A stretch of DNA of 64,000 nucleotides from Nocardia sp. (GCF_025465275.1 NZ_JAODNK010000002.1:34065-98064), one strand, 5' to 3'. Shown: positions 41,266 to 50,238, counted from the first letter of the stretch. A program made the numbers and translations. Notes: a model not told the origin generated them from the letters alone.

Positions 41266-42006
41266 TTACTGCACGGCCTCGGCCATGCGCGCCGCGAGGG
41301 CGGCGCGATGCCGATGATGGAAGAGGTGGTCGCCCGGGAATTCGTGGAGCGCGAACGGGCCGTCGGTCAGCTGTTGCCAGGCGACGGCCTCGGCGATATC
41401 GAGCATCGGGTCCTCGGTGCCGTGGAAGACGGTGATCGGGCAGGTCAGTCGTGGCCGCGCGTGGTGGCTGTATTCCTCGGACAGTTCGAGATCTGCCCGG
41501 GTGAGGGGCAGGGCGTAGCGCAGGAAGGCCGAGCTGCGACCGGCCTCGCCCCAGGCGTTCATTGCCGCGAGGGCGGCGGCGAACTCGGCTTCCGGCAGGT
41601 CGTGGATCGGCGGGCGGCTCGCACTCAATTGCGGTGCGCGGCGGCCGGAGACGAACAAATGCACAACCGGTGTTCCGGCGGCGGCCAGTGCCCGGGCCAG
41701 TTCGTAGGCGACCAGCGCGCCCATGCTGTGGCCGTAGACGGCCAGCGGAGACTGCTCGAAAACGGTCAGCTGGTCCAGCAATCCGGCGACAGCCTCGGGC
41801 ACCCGGCGCAGGGCCGGTTCGCGTGCCGCGTCCTCCCGGCCCGGCAATTGCACCCGGATCGGTGCGATCTCCGCCGGGAACAACTCCAGCCATCGATTGA
41901 ACGACGATGCCCCCGCACCGGCGTGCGGCAGGCAGATCAATCGCACGGCTGCGGTATCGGAGTTGTAGCGCAGCCAGTTTCGGGTGCCCGGCTCGGTATG
42001 GGTCAT
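41266..42006 (-). CDS. Type II thioesterase
   Basis: 246 residues. Seen: LPHAGAGASSFNRW, nucleophile elbow VYGHSMGALVAYE, acid in FHGTEDPM and His in FPGDHLFH. Known: TEII enzymes remove aberrant acyl groups from carrier proteins in PKS/NRPS systems. Here no PKS or NRPS is present, so the ACP of the cluster is the obvious substrate (inference). The start overlaps the P450-A stop by 4 bp. Confidence 0.92.
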   Translation of the reverse strand: MTHTEPGTRNWLRYNSDTAAVRLICLPHAGAGASSFNRWLELFPAEIAPIRVQLPGREDAAREPALRRVPEAVAGLLDQLTVFEQSPLAVYGHSMGALVAYELARALAAAGTPVVHLFVSGRRAPQLSASRPPIHDLPEAEFAAALAAMNAWGEAGRSSAFLRYALPLTRADLELSEEYSHHARPRLTCPITVFHGTEDPMLDIAEAVAWQQLTDGPFALHEFPGDHLFHHRHRAALAARMAEAVQ

Positions 42007-43247
42007 GCCACGTCCCGGATCGCCACGGGCAGGTTCTTCAGGCCGCGGACGATGAAACTGTGTTCCTGCCAGTCGAATTCATCGGCAAGCGGCTCGAATT
42101 CGACAGTGCCCAGGTGTGCGAAGGCGACCTCGGCCACCAGTTCGGCCAGCTGGCCGCCGAGGCAGCCGTGCATACCGTGGCCGAAGGCGAGGTGATCGGA
42201 GGAATCGCGGGTGAGGTCGAATTCGTCCGGCCGCTCGAAGATTTCGGGATCGCGATTGGCTGCGCCCAGGCACACCAGCACCTGGTCGCCCGTGCGGATG
42301 ATCCGGTCGCCGATCTCGACGTCCCGGGTAGCGAGGCGTTTGGTCAGTTGCAGCGGACTGTCGTAGCGAAGTGCTTCCATTACAACGGCTTTCGCCGCTC
42401 CGGGTGCACTCCGGAGCCGCGCTGCCTGCGCTGGATGCCGCAGCAGTGCCAGAGTCCCATTGCCGATCAAGGATTTTGTGGTCTCATTGCCCGCGACAAA
42501 ACACATGAGGCAGACGAAAACCAGTTCCTCGTCGCTCAATACGTCACCGCCGGCGGTGCGCGCGGCGAGCAGCCGGCTGATCAGGTCGGAGCCGGGATGC
42601 CTACGGCGCTGCACCAGCACCTCGTCCAGTGCGGCCGCGAACTCCTCGACCACCTCACGCACCCGTGCGAAATCGGCGGCCTTCATCAATCCCGGCTCCA
42701 GCAGGAATCGAATGTCGTGTGTCCACGGCCCTACTCGCTCACGCAGCTCCTCGGGCAGCGCCATCCATTCGCACAGCACCGAAACGGGAAGCGGGCCAGC
42801 AAAATCAGCGATCACGTCCATGCCACCGGCGGCGCGGGCCGAAGTCATCAGCTTGCCTGCGATATCGGTCGCCACCGGCCGCAGCTCGGCCACCGCCGCC
42901 GCTGTGAACACCCGATTCACCAGCCCGCGCAGACGCGCGTGATCCGGATTGTCGGTGAATACCAGCGACTTTCGGCCCAGCCGCTCGATACGCGCCACAT
43001 CGCCCTGGCCGAGCCGTTCGGCCTGCTCGCTGACCAGCTGCGGGATCAGCCCGGCGCTGAAGGTGCGGTCGAGCAGCACCGTCTTCACATCGGCGTGCCG
43101 GGTCAGCACCCACATGCCGAGCGTCTTGTGCACCGGCTTGTGCGCGCGCAGCTCCCGATACATCGGGTAGGGGTCGCGGCGGAATTCGGCGCTGAACGGA
43201 TTGAACCGGACGCGCGGCCGGGCCGGATCGGAGGCCGCGACCGTCAT
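42003..43247 (-). CDS. Cytochrome P450 of the lipid cluster (P450-A)
   Basis: 414 residues. Seen: I-helix MCFVAGNETTKSLIGN, ExxR equivalent VMEALRYDSPLQLTKR and heme loop FGHGMHGCLGG with Cys362. Distinct in sequence from P450-B. It overlaps the methyltransferase gene and the TEII gene by 4 bp each, so translation is coupled. Inferred: oxidises the carrier-bound or free acyl chain. Confidence 0.92.
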   Translation of the reverse strand: MTVAASDPARPRVRFNPFSAEFRRDPYPMYRELRAHKPVHKTLGMWVLTRHADVKTVLLDRTFSAGLIPQLVSEQAERLGQGDVARIERLGRKSLVFTDNPDHARLRGLVNRVFTAAAVAELRPVATDIAGKLMTSARAAGGMDVIADFAGPLPVSVLCEWMALPEELRERVGPWTHDIRFLLEPGLMKAADFARVREVVEEFAAALDEVLVQRRRHPGSDLISRLLAARTAGGDVLSDEELVFVCLMCFVAGNETTKSLIGNGTLALLRHPAQAARLRSAPGAAKAVVMEALRYDSPLQLTKRLATRDVEIGDRIIRTGDQVLVCLGAANRDPEIFERPDEFDLTRDSSDHLAFGHGMHGCLGGQLAELVAEVAFAHLGTVEFEPLADEFDWQEHSFIVRGLKNLPVAIRDVA

Positions 43248-44143
43248 GCGACCCGATCTCCCCGGGCGGCGAAGTACTCGCTCCGATACGGGCGCAGCAC
43301 CAGCCGGTACAGGGTGATCTTGCCCATCCGAAAACCCATGGCGGACAACTTGAGATAGCGCTCGTAGCGGGCTACCGCCTCGGCGCCGACAAGTTCGGTG
43401 GCCGCCGGACGCTCAGCCTTCAACCGGCGCGCCCATTCCGCGCAGGTCCAGGCATAGTCCAGGCGGCCGTTGCTGATCGCGCAGACTTCGAACAGTCCGT
43501 CCGCCGCGGCCGTGATCTCACCCAGGGTCGGCAGTTCGGCGTCGGGGAAGATCTCCTGCTTCATGAAGGTATTCGCCTGTGCGGCATTCATATTCGCGTA
43601 GGCGATAGTTTGCAGCGAGAGTGCGCCGTCGGGGGTCAGCCACTCCCGGCAGCGGGTGAAGAACTCCCGGTAGACGCGGACCTTTTCCTCGGCGGAGTCA
43701 TCGGGCCTGGCGAAGTGCTCGAAGGCGCCGATGGAGATGATTCCGTCGAACTTCTCCTCGGGCCGATAGTGCAGCCAGTCCTCGACCCGCACCTCGACGC
43801 CGGAGTACTCCTGCGCCCGAACATATTCCGCCTGTTCGTCGCTGAGGGTGAGGCCGACCGATCTGGCCACCCCGTGCCGCCCGGAGAGCCGCTCCAGCAC
43901 CGCGCCCCACCCGCAGCCGATATCGAGCACCGAGCGGGCCTTGTCGGCATCGATCGCATTCAGGTGATGGCGCAGCTTGTGCTCCTGCGCGAGTTCCAGT
44001 GTGTCGTCAGCTGTTTCGCGCAATGCGCACGAGTAGCTCAGCGACCGGTCCAGCCAGAGCCGATAGAATTCGTTGCCGATATCGTAGTGGTGGCGGATCG
44101 CGGCGGCCGCGGCATCGGTTCGCCCGGCATCGATCGTGACCAT
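43244..44143 (-). CDS. Cyclopropane-fatty-acid-synthase-like SAM methyltransferase
   Basis: 299 residues. Seen: the CMAS-type N-terminus IRHHYDIGNEFYRLWLD, SAM motif VLDIGCGWG and the stretch IGAFEHFARPDD, with a late YRLVLRPYRSEYF. Known: this superfamily methylates or cyclopropanates double bonds of lipids, as in mycolic acids. Inferred: modifies the double bond set by the desaturase at 44446. ATG 44143 is chosen; it lies 2 bp after the ACP stop. An upstream frame extension to 44371 lies antisense-shifted through the ACP and is not coding. Confidence 0.9.
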   Translation of the reverse strand: MVTIDAGRTDAAAAAIRHHYDIGNEFYRLWLDRSLSYSCALRETADDTLELAQEHKLRHHLNAIDADKARSVLDIGCGWGAVLERLSGRHGVARSVGLTLSDEQAEYVRAQEYSGVEVRVEDWLHYRPEEKFDGIISIGAFEHFARPDDSAEEKVRVYREFFTRCREWLTPDGALSLQTIAYANMNAAQANTFMKQEIFPDAELPTLGEITAAADGLFEVCAISNGRLDYAWTCAEWARRLKAERPAATELVGAEAVARYERYLKLSAMGFRMGKITLYRLVLRPYRSEYFAARGDRVA

Positions 44144-44145
44144 GC

Positions 44146-44403
44146 TCAGGCCACGTTTCTCGAGGTCTGCTCGTGCAGGTAGTCGGCGACCGCATCGAGG
44201 GTCGGGTTCTCGTACAGGTCCTCCGGCGACAGGTCGACGCCGTAGCGCTCCTCGACCTCGATCAGCAGGGCCACGGCGAGGGCCGAATCGACACCGAGAC
44301 GATCGAAGTCGGTGGCCGGGTCGATCGAGGCCGCGGGTACCTCCAGCAGATTCGCCAGGTACTCCTGGCACCAGCCGACGATCGCTTCTTTACTCGTATC
44401 CAC
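44146..44403 (-). CDS. Acyl carrier protein
   Basis: 85 residues. Seen: the phosphopantetheine attachment site LGVDSALAV with Ser40 and the usual acidic helices (EVEERYGVDLSPEDLYENP). Stand-alone type II ACP. Inferred: holds the acyl chain made or loaded by the cluster (FAAL, desaturase, methyltransferase). Confidence 0.92.
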   Translation of the reverse strand: MDTSKEAIVGWCQEYLANLLEVPAASIDPATDFDRLGVDSALAVALLIEVEERYGVDLSPEDLYENPTLDAVADYLHEQTSRNVA

Positions 44404-44445
44404 TGTGCGCCTCTCTCGGGCGTAACGTTCTAGGCAAGTGCGTTA

Positions 44446-45381
44446 TCAGGCAACACGTTTGGCGGACATGCGCGCCGTGGTCGGCACCTTCAGATCCCAG
44501 GCGAGACCGGCCGCGGCGAGCGTTCTGATGAGCCAGTAGCCGGGGTCGAGCCGGTACCAGTCCAGGCCGAACGAGGGTGAATCCGGGAAGGCGTGGTGAT
44601 TGTTGTGCCACGACTCCCCCAGCGTCACGAGGGCGAAGACGCCGCCGTTGTGGCTGTTCTCCCGGGACTCGTACGGGCGGGTGCCGAACATGTGCAGGAG
44701 TGAATTGATCGCCCACACAATGTGTTCCAGCAGGAATATGCGAACGAAGCCGCCCCAGAGCAGACCGCTCACGGCGCCGGTCCAGCTCATGGTGACCAAC
44801 CCGCCGATGACCGTCGGAATCAGCAGCCCGAGCGCCACCCAGTAGTAGTACAGCCGGGCCACGCGCACCAGCTTGCGATCTTTGATCAGATCGGGGGCGT
44901 AGTGCACGATATTCGGGTATTCGTGGCGGCGCATCCAGAGGAAGTGCGAATGGGCCAGCCCGCGCACCGCTCCGGTGAAGCCGCCTCCGGAAAGGTTGGG
45001 AGAGTGCGGATCTCCCTCCCGGTCACTGAATTCGTGATGGCGCCGGTGCAGTGCGACCCACGACACCACGCCGCCCTGCCCGGCCATCGATCCCAGGATC
45101 GCCAGAAGCGCTGCTACCCGAGGCGTTGCCTTGAAGGTGCGATGCGTGAAGAGCCGGTGATACCCGACCGTCACGCCGAGGCCGGTGACCAGCCACATGG
45201 CGAACAGCAGCGCGAATTCCGCGACACCGAACGGGCGCACCGCCAGGAAGGCGAAGGCCGCGATCGTGCCGACGATAGGAAGCACATCGAACAGCAGAAA
45301 ATGCCGACGCTGCAATCGGTGAATATAGGGATTGCTGATCGTCTTCCTGCGCGGTGTGGGACTCTCGTCAACCTCAGTCAT
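44446..45381 (-). CDS. Membrane fatty-acid desaturase (acyl-CoA/acyl-ACP delta-9 type)
   Basis: 311 residues. Seen: the three His boxes of membrane desaturases, HRLFTH (75-80), HRRHH (112-116) and HNNHH (259-263), with paired hydrophobic segments. Known: di-iron enzyme inserting a double bond, and in some FAAL/ACP cassettes a triple bond. First gene of the nine-gene operon; 42 bp to the ACP gene. Whether it acts on ACP- or CoA-bound chains cannot be told from sequence. Confidence 0.92.
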   Translation of the reverse strand: MTEVDESPTPRRKTISNPYIHRLQRRHFLLFDVLPIVGTIAAFAFLAVRPFGVAEFALLFAMWLVTGLGVTVGYHRLFTHRTFKATPRVAALLAILGSMAGQGGVVSWVALHRRHHEFSDREGDPHSPNLSGGGFTGAVRGLAHSHFLWMRRHEYPNIVHYAPDLIKDRKLVRVARLYYYWVALGLLIPTVIGGLVTMSWTGAVSGLLWGGFVRIFLLEHIVWAINSLLHMFGTRPYESRENSHNGGVFALVTLGESWHNNHHAFPDSPSFGLDWYRLDPGYWLIRTLAAAGLAWDLKVPTTARMSAKRVA

Positions 45382-45619
45382 CGCACCCGTCCAAACCCTG
45401 ATGAGTACCGGCTACCCGGCCGACGGACCGAACGTAACAGCGCCCTCAGCCGCGGCACCGGGTCGCGCAATGCTGTCGATCGCAGCATCGAAATCATTGA
45501 TCGAGGGGCCGGACGCAATGTGGCCGGGCCGATTTTCGGCGCACTGTCGTATTCGCGGTCGCCCGTTCGTGTAGAGGGTGCAGCCCGGTGGCGTGCCGGG
45601 CACCTCGGAAGGAGCGAAT

Positions 45620-46219
45620 ATGGGCAAGATCGTCGCGGTCGTCAGTGTCACCCTGGACGGCGTCATGCAGGCGCCGGGACGGGCCGACGAGGACACGCGG
45701 GACGGATTCACACACGGTGGCTGGGCAATCCCGTATGCCGATCCGGAGCAGGGGCGGGCAGTCGCCGCGCACTGGGCCACGCACAGCGGGGCATTGCTCT
45801 TCGGCCGCCGCACCTATCAGGACTTCTATGGGGTCTGGCCGGGACGGACCGACAATCCGTTCAGCGAGATTCTCGACAAGACCGAGAAGTTCGTGGCCTC
45901 CCGCACGCTCACCGAACCGCTGCCGTGGCATAACTCGACGCTGCTGGCCGGTGATGCGGTGAGTGCCGTGCGGCAGCTGCGCACCGAGCGGCCGGAGCTG
46001 GATCTGGTGATACTCGGCAGTGGCGATCTGCTGCGTTCGCTCATGCGCGCGGGCATGATCGACGAGTACCTATTGCAGATCCACCCGCTGGTGCTCGGGA
46101 CCGGACGCCGGCTGTTCGATGGCGTGGAGCTGGGGCAATTGCAGGTGACGGACAGTGTCACCACCACGGCCGGGGTCAATATCGCGACTTATCGGCCCAC
46201 CGGAGAGGAGCAGCGTTGA
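45620..46219 (+). CDS. RibD/DHFR-like reductase family protein
   Basis: 199 residues. Seen: the N-terminus KIVAVVSVTLDGVMQAPG and LFGRRTYQDF, then ILGSGDLLRSLMRAGMIDEYLLQIHPLVLG, typical of the RibD C-terminal/DHFR-like family often encoded next to YCII-ECF operons. ATG 45620 has GGAAGGAG upstream. Its upstream region contains a GC-rich dyad (GCCCGG and CCGGGC at 45583-45601). Overlaps the YCII gene by 4 bp. Confidence 0.9.
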   Translation: MGKIVAVVSVTLDGVMQAPGRADEDTRDGFTHGGWAIPYADPEQGRAVAAHWATHSGALLFGRRTYQDFYGVWPGRTDNPFSEILDKTEKFVASRTLTEPLPWHNSTLLAGDAVSAVRQLRTERPELDLVILGSGDLLRSLMRAGMIDEYLLQIHPLVLGTGRRLFDGVELGQLQVTDSVTTTAGVNIATYRPTGEEQR

Positions 46220-46557
46220 AGCGGTACCTGCTCACTATCTATCAGCCGGTCGATACCGATCCGCCGGACAATCTGGACGAGATCATGCGTGATCTCGCGG
46301 TGCTCAATGATGAGATGCGCGCGGCCGGGGCATGGGTGTTCACGGCCGGATTGCATCCGCCAAGCACCGCCACCGTGCTGCGGGCCAGCGGGTCGGAGGT
46401 GCTCATTACCGACGGCCCGTATGCCGAGGGCAAGGAGCAGATCGGCGGGTTCACAGTGATCCAGGCGGCCGATCTCGATGCGGCGCTGGAGTGGGGACGG
46501 CGGCTGGCCCGCGTCGTCACGCTGCCGATCGAGGTGCGGCCCGTGCAGGATCGCTGA
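46216..46557 (+). CDS. YCII/DGPF domain protein
   Basis: 113 residues. Seen: the start MKRYLLTIYQP, the DGPYAEGKEQIGGF motif that names the family, and an antiparallel beta-alpha pattern. The start is TTG 46216 (TTGA overlap), with GAGGAG upstream. Known: DGPF proteins are the constant genomic partners of ECF42 sigma factors, which follow here. The molecular role is unknown. Confidence 0.9.
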   Translation: MKRYLLTIYQPVDTDPPDNLDEIMRDLAVLNDEMRAAGAWVFTAGLHPPSTATVLRASGSEVLITDGPYAEGKEQIGGFTVIQAADLDAALEWGRRLARVVTLPIEVRPVQDR

Positions 46558-46575
46558 TATGCCCGGCTGGCTGAA

Positions 46576-47799
46576 ATGACTTCCAGCACAACCGATGCTG
46601 AGGCGATAGCAGAAGTCTTCGCCGAGCATTACGGTCGCGCCGTCGCCACCCTGATCCGTGTCTTCGGCGATGTCGGCATGGCCGAAGACGCGGTTCAGGA
46701 CGCCTTCGCCACCGCACTGCAGCGCTGGCCCGAGAACGGACTGCCGCCGAGTCCGCCCGGCTGGATCATCACCACGGCGCGCCATCGGGCGGTGGATCGC
46801 CTGCGCCGCGAGGCGGCCCGGCAGGACAAGTACGCCCAGGCCGCGCTGCTGCATGCCCGCGACGAGCCGGTGGAGGAGGACGCCATGCGCGATGACCGAC
46901 TGCGATTGATATTCACCTGCTGCCACCCCGCGCTCGCACGCAATGCGCAAGTGGCGCTGACCCTCCGGCTCCTGGGCGGACTGTCGACCGAGGAGATAGC
47001 GCGCGCCTTCCTGGTGCCGGAATCAACTTTGGCGCAGCGAATTACGCGTGCCAAGGGCAAGATTCGTGACGCGCGGATCCCGTATCGAGTGCCGTCCCAG
47101 GCCGAGCTACCCGCCCGGCTGGATGCCGCGCTGACGGTGGTCTACCTCATCTTCACCGAAGGCCATACGGCCACCGCGGGCGATCAACTGGTCCGTGCGG
47201 ACCTGTGCGCTGAAGGCATTCGCCTGGGCCGCGCACTGACCGAGTTGATGCCCGATGAGCCAGAAGTCTGGGGGCTGCTGGCCCTCATGCTGCTCACCGA
47301 ATCCCGTCGCACCGCGCGCACTACGCCCGATGGCCTGCTCATACCGCTTCCTGAGCAGGATCGCCGCCTGTGGAATCGCGCACTGATCGAGGAAGGGCAG
47401 GCACTGGTGCGAAAGTGCCTGCGCCGCAACCAACCTGGGCCGTATCAAATACAAGCCGCGATCAATGCGGTCCATGCCGATGCCCTCGATGCCGCCGATA
47501 CCGACTGGCAGCAGATCCTCGATCTGTACGACCACCTCATGACCCTCACACCCAGCCCGATCGTGGCACTCAATCGCGCGGTGGCACTGGCCGAGGTATC
47601 CGGCCCGGAGTCGGCGTTGATCGAAGTGGACAACCTCGATCTCCGAAACCACTACCTCTTCCACGCGATCCGGGCCGATCTCCTACGCAGACTGGAACGA
47701 CCCGCCGAGGCCGCAGACGCCTACGACTCCGCCGCAGACCTGGCCCGCAACCGAGCCGAACACGACTTCCTCATAGATCGGCGAGCAACCCTGAGCTGA
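46576..47799 (+). CDS. ECF42-type RNA polymerase sigma factor with C-terminal extension
   Basis: 407 residues. Seen: sigma region 2 (AEDAVQDAFATALQRWP), region 4 (LGGLSTEEIARAFLVPESTLAQRITRAK) and then a 200-residue helical extension with TPR-like repeats ending DSAADLARNRAEHDFLIDRR. Known: this architecture and the DGPF neighbour define ECF42, where the extension is needed for activity and no anti-sigma factor is encoded. Inferred: it activates its own operon. Confidence 0.92.
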   Translation: MTSSTTDAEAIAEVFAEHYGRAVATLIRVFGDVGMAEDAVQDAFATALQRWPENGLPPSPPGWIITTARHRAVDRLRREAARQDKYAQAALLHARDEPVEEDAMRDDRLRLIFTCCHPALARNAQVALTLRLLGGLSTEEIARAFLVPESTLAQRITRAKGKIRDARIPYRVPSQAELPARLDAALTVVYLIFTEGHTATAGDQLVRADLCAEGIRLGRALTELMPDEPEVWGLLALMLLTESRRTARTTPDGLLIPLPEQDRRLWNRALIEEGQALVRKCLRRNQPGPYQIQAAINAVHADALDAADTDWQQILDLYDHLMTLTPSPIVALNRAVALAEVSGPESALIEVDNLDLRNHYLFHAIRADLLRRLERPAEAADAYDSAADLARNRAEHDFLIDRRATLS

Positions 47800-47843
47800 G
47801 TGGCTACGTCGAGCGGGTACGACGTCGTTCATCGGTACGAGGA

Positions 47844-48992
47844 TCAGTGGTGGAATAGCCGTACCCCGGTGCGAGCCAGCGTGATTCGATATTCGCGGCA
47901 CGCTTCAGCGATGGTATCCGCTTGCAGCGCACCGCCCGGCTCGACGACAGTCCTGACTCCGAATTCGGCGGCGGCGTCGATATTGTCCCGGAATGGGAGG
48001 TAACCGTCGGAGACGAGCGTGATGTCCTCGAATCGTTGTGCCCACGAACTCCGTTCACGATCGTCTGGCAAGTCGTGCGCTCCGGCCAGCAGTGCGTTGA
48101 GCTCGCCGGATTGAGCAGGGGTGAGGGTGCCCGCGGCGGCAGCGATCTGCCAGTTCAACCGCTGCTGACGCGGGGTGCTGTCAGGCAGGGGCAGGTCGGC
48201 GATGGCGGGATGGCGCCGCAGCCACCAGGTGCGGGCCTTGGTTCCGGCGAGCAGCGTGCAGTCGATACGCGACTGCTGACCCGCACCGATACCGACGCTC
48301 ATGCCGCCACGAACGTAGACAACGGTATTGGATTGGGTATAGCGGGCAGTGACCATTCCGAGCACCGCGTCGATCACCACGCTCGGGCTGATCGGTCCGC
48401 CTTCGACCGGGCGCAGCAGGTCCGCGGTGATCGGCAATCGGTCGGTGTCCTGCTCGAAGGTGATGCCGAAAACAGTGCGCAGCTCCGTCTTCGGTGGCTG
48501 ATAGCCGGGATCGATGTCGAGTACCAGGTATCGCCCGCCCTTTTTGCGGCCAAGCAGGGCAACAACTCCGGGTTCGTAGCCGGGCGCGATGATGCCGTCG
48601 GAGACGACGGTGGTCAGCAGTTCCGCCAGTTCGCGGTCGACCGGCTCGGACACCGCGATCATGTCCCCATACGACGAACGCGGATCGGCGTCGCGGGCAC
48701 GCACATAGGCGGCGGTCAGCGAACCGATAGAACCGTTGCCCAAACCCCAACTCCGGCGCATGGTTTCATCAAGATCGCCGACCACGGCCGCTCCGGCCGG
48801 GGAGACGTGTTTGAACGATGCCGCCGCCGTCAGGCCGGTCGCACGCCTGGCTTCGGCCACCAGTTGCCAGGCGTTCAGCGCATCCAGGTAGTTGATCACC
48901 GATGGCGAACCGTGCAAAACCCGCACATGATCACCACTACCGTCCGTGATCCGGGCCTTCTGATGCGGATTCATCCCGTACCGCAAATCCAT
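47844..48992 (-). CDS. Stand-alone AICAR transformylase (PurH C-terminal domain)
   Basis: 382 residues. Seen: RYGMNPHQKA at the start and the AICARFT catalytic motif ASFKHVSPAGAAV with Lys61-His62. The IMP cyclohydrolase domain of a normal PurH (about 200 residues) is absent. ATG 48992 is preferred because AGGAG lies 8 nt upstream; ATG 49007 is in frame. Known: formylates AICAR in purine synthesis; stand-alone versions occur in some actinomycetes. A full-length PurH is expected elsewhere, so this may serve a special pathway (inference). Confidence 0.87.
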   Translation of the reverse strand: MDLRYGMNPHQKARITDGSGDHVRVLHGSPSVINYLDALNAWQLVAEARRATGLTAAASFKHVSPAGAAVVGDLDETMRRSWGLGNGSIGSLTAAYVRARDADPRSSYGDMIAVSEPVDRELAELLTTVVSDGIIAPGYEPGVVALLGRKKGGRYLVLDIDPGYQPPKTELRTVFGITFEQDTDRLPITADLLRPVEGGPISPSVVIDAVLGMVTARYTQSNTVVYVRGGMSVGIGAGQQSRIDCTLLAGTKARTWWLRRHPAIADLPLPDSTPRQQRLNWQIAAAAGTLTPAQSGELNALLAGAHDLPDDRERSSWAQRFEDITLVSDGYLPFRDNIDAAAEFGVRTVVEPGGALQADTIAEACREYRITLARTGVRLFHH

Positions 48993-49101
48993 TGCCGCGC
49001 TCCTCATCTCGCTACGAGATCAGGAGCGCCCAGGCGAACGACGCTCCGTGCTGCGCTTCCTCGTGGTGAATCCACGTATCGCCAGTCGCGGTACCCAAAC
49101 C

Positions 49102-50025
49102 CTAGCCCACGAGGCCATCGAGGATGGCCGCCAGTTCACGAGCTTGGAGTACGACACCCACATGTCCGGCCGGCAGACTGTGCACGTCGAAGGGATTGTC
49201 CGGGGTGAGACGGTCGGCATCGTCGATCATTTTTGTGGTCAGGGCCGCCGAAATCACATTGTCCCGGGTGAGGCGGATGTAGCTGTGGGGTATCCGTCCC
49301 CAGGTGTCGGCCTCGACCCGGGCATCGGCAAAGCTGGTTTGGGCACCGTCCTCGGGTTGCATGCCGAAGTTGATGACGGTGAGCATCTGTTCCAGAGTGG
49401 CCTCGGGCATATTGGTCAACCGGAAATCCTCGAGGGCTTCGGGATCGGCCGAACGCAGATTGAAGCGAATGAGGCCGCGGGACACCGGTTCCATTCCCAG
49501 GAACAGCGAGTGATCCGGGTTCGGGATCGGAACGTCCTTCACCGCTTCGGGAGTCTGGCTCAGCGCCATGGCACTGGGAGCGTCCGGGGTGGACGGACAG
49601 AACGCGGACAGATAGACGATGCGGTGAATTGCCTCGGGTATTGCATTACCGACCAGACCGATCGTAATGCCCCCGAGGCTGTGCCCGACCAGAATGACCG
49701 GACCGTGCGAGCGGACACTCTGCACCACTTCGATAACGTGGGCAACGTTGTCCTGCACCGTTATTCCAGCCATCGCAGACGGTCCCGCAGCGAATGTGGC
49801 AATTTCCTGCGCCTGGTAGGACAGCGGTATCGAGGCATCCAGCCCGTGCCCCGGCAGATCCACCGGCAGACTGCGGTGCCCGAGCAACGCCAGCTCACGG
49901 ACCACGGGAGTCCAGTAGAAGCTGTTACCCGTCAGCCCGTGCACAAACACGAATGTCGGAGCGGTAGTAGCAATTTCAGAATCTCGACGAGCAGTTTCGA
50001 GCACAAATCCCCCAGTGCGAATCAA
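49102..50025 (-). CDS. Alpha/beta hydrolase
   Basis: About 307 residues. Seen: HGLTGNSFYW, VDLPGHGLDA, nucleophile elbow LVGHSLGGITIG and a late His in LPAGHVGVV. The start is uncertain: TTG 50025 has no ribosome site, while GTG 50004 has GGGGGA only 3 nt upstream. No signal peptide. It follows a small Cys-containing peptide gene by 15 bp on the same strand, so the two may be co-transcribed. Confidence 0.82.
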   Translation of the reverse strand: MIRTGGFVLETARRDSEIATTAPTFVFVHGLTGNSFYWTPVVRELALLGHRSLPVDLPGHGLDASIPLSYQAQEIATFAAGPSAMAGITVQDNVAHVIEVVQSVRSHGPVILVGHSLGGITIGLVGNAIPEAIHRIVYLSAFCPSTPDAPSAMALSQTPEAVKDVPIPNPDHSLFLGMEPVSRGLIRFNLRSADPEALEDFRLTNMPEATLEQMLTVINFGMQPEDGAQTSFADARVEADTWGRIPHSYIRLTRDNVISAALTTKMIDDADRLTPDNPFDVHSLPAGHVGVVLQARELAAILDGLVG

Positions 50026-50040
50026 CGACAGATGCTGAGT

Positions 50041-50238
50041 TCAGTACCCACACAGGACTTCCCCCAACCCTTCCCCCAGCAACCGAGCGCCACAGTCTGC
50101 GCGGCCCCGCGCCCCGACCGCAGCACCGGCCGCACAAGCGGGGATGACGGCGGCCGCGCCGGTCGCAGCCACACCTGCTGCAAACCCTGTTGCGGCGCCT
50201 GCGGGTTCGTCGTCGGCAGACGTGTTCTGTGCCGTCAT
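50041..50238 (-). CDS. Small Ala/Gly-rich peptide with three cysteines, unknown
   Basis: 65 codons from ATG 50238 with AGGAA 5 nt upstream. The N-terminal 20 residues are polar (MTAQNTSADDEP), the remainder is Ala/Gly-rich with Cys at 35, 49 and 63, ending EVLCGY. The sequence looks like a leader plus a core and would suit a processed peptide (inference), but no modification enzyme lies nearby other than the hydrolase. Not assignable to a family. Existence as a gene rests on the ribosome site and the codon use. Confidence 0.45.
   Translation of the reverse strand: MTAQNTSADDEPAGAATGFAAGVAATGAAAVIPACAAGAAVGARGRADCGARLLGEGLGEVLCGY

Noticed and set aside
43244..44371. Longer start for the methyltransferase at 44371
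   Set aside because: The extra 76 codons run through the ACP gene in another frame and are Arg/Gly-rich; ATG 44143 fits the family.
37056..45381. PKS or NRPS modules in the lipid operon
   Set aside because: No ketosynthase, adenylation-condensation or other module sequence is present within the window; the adenylating enzyme is a FAAL.
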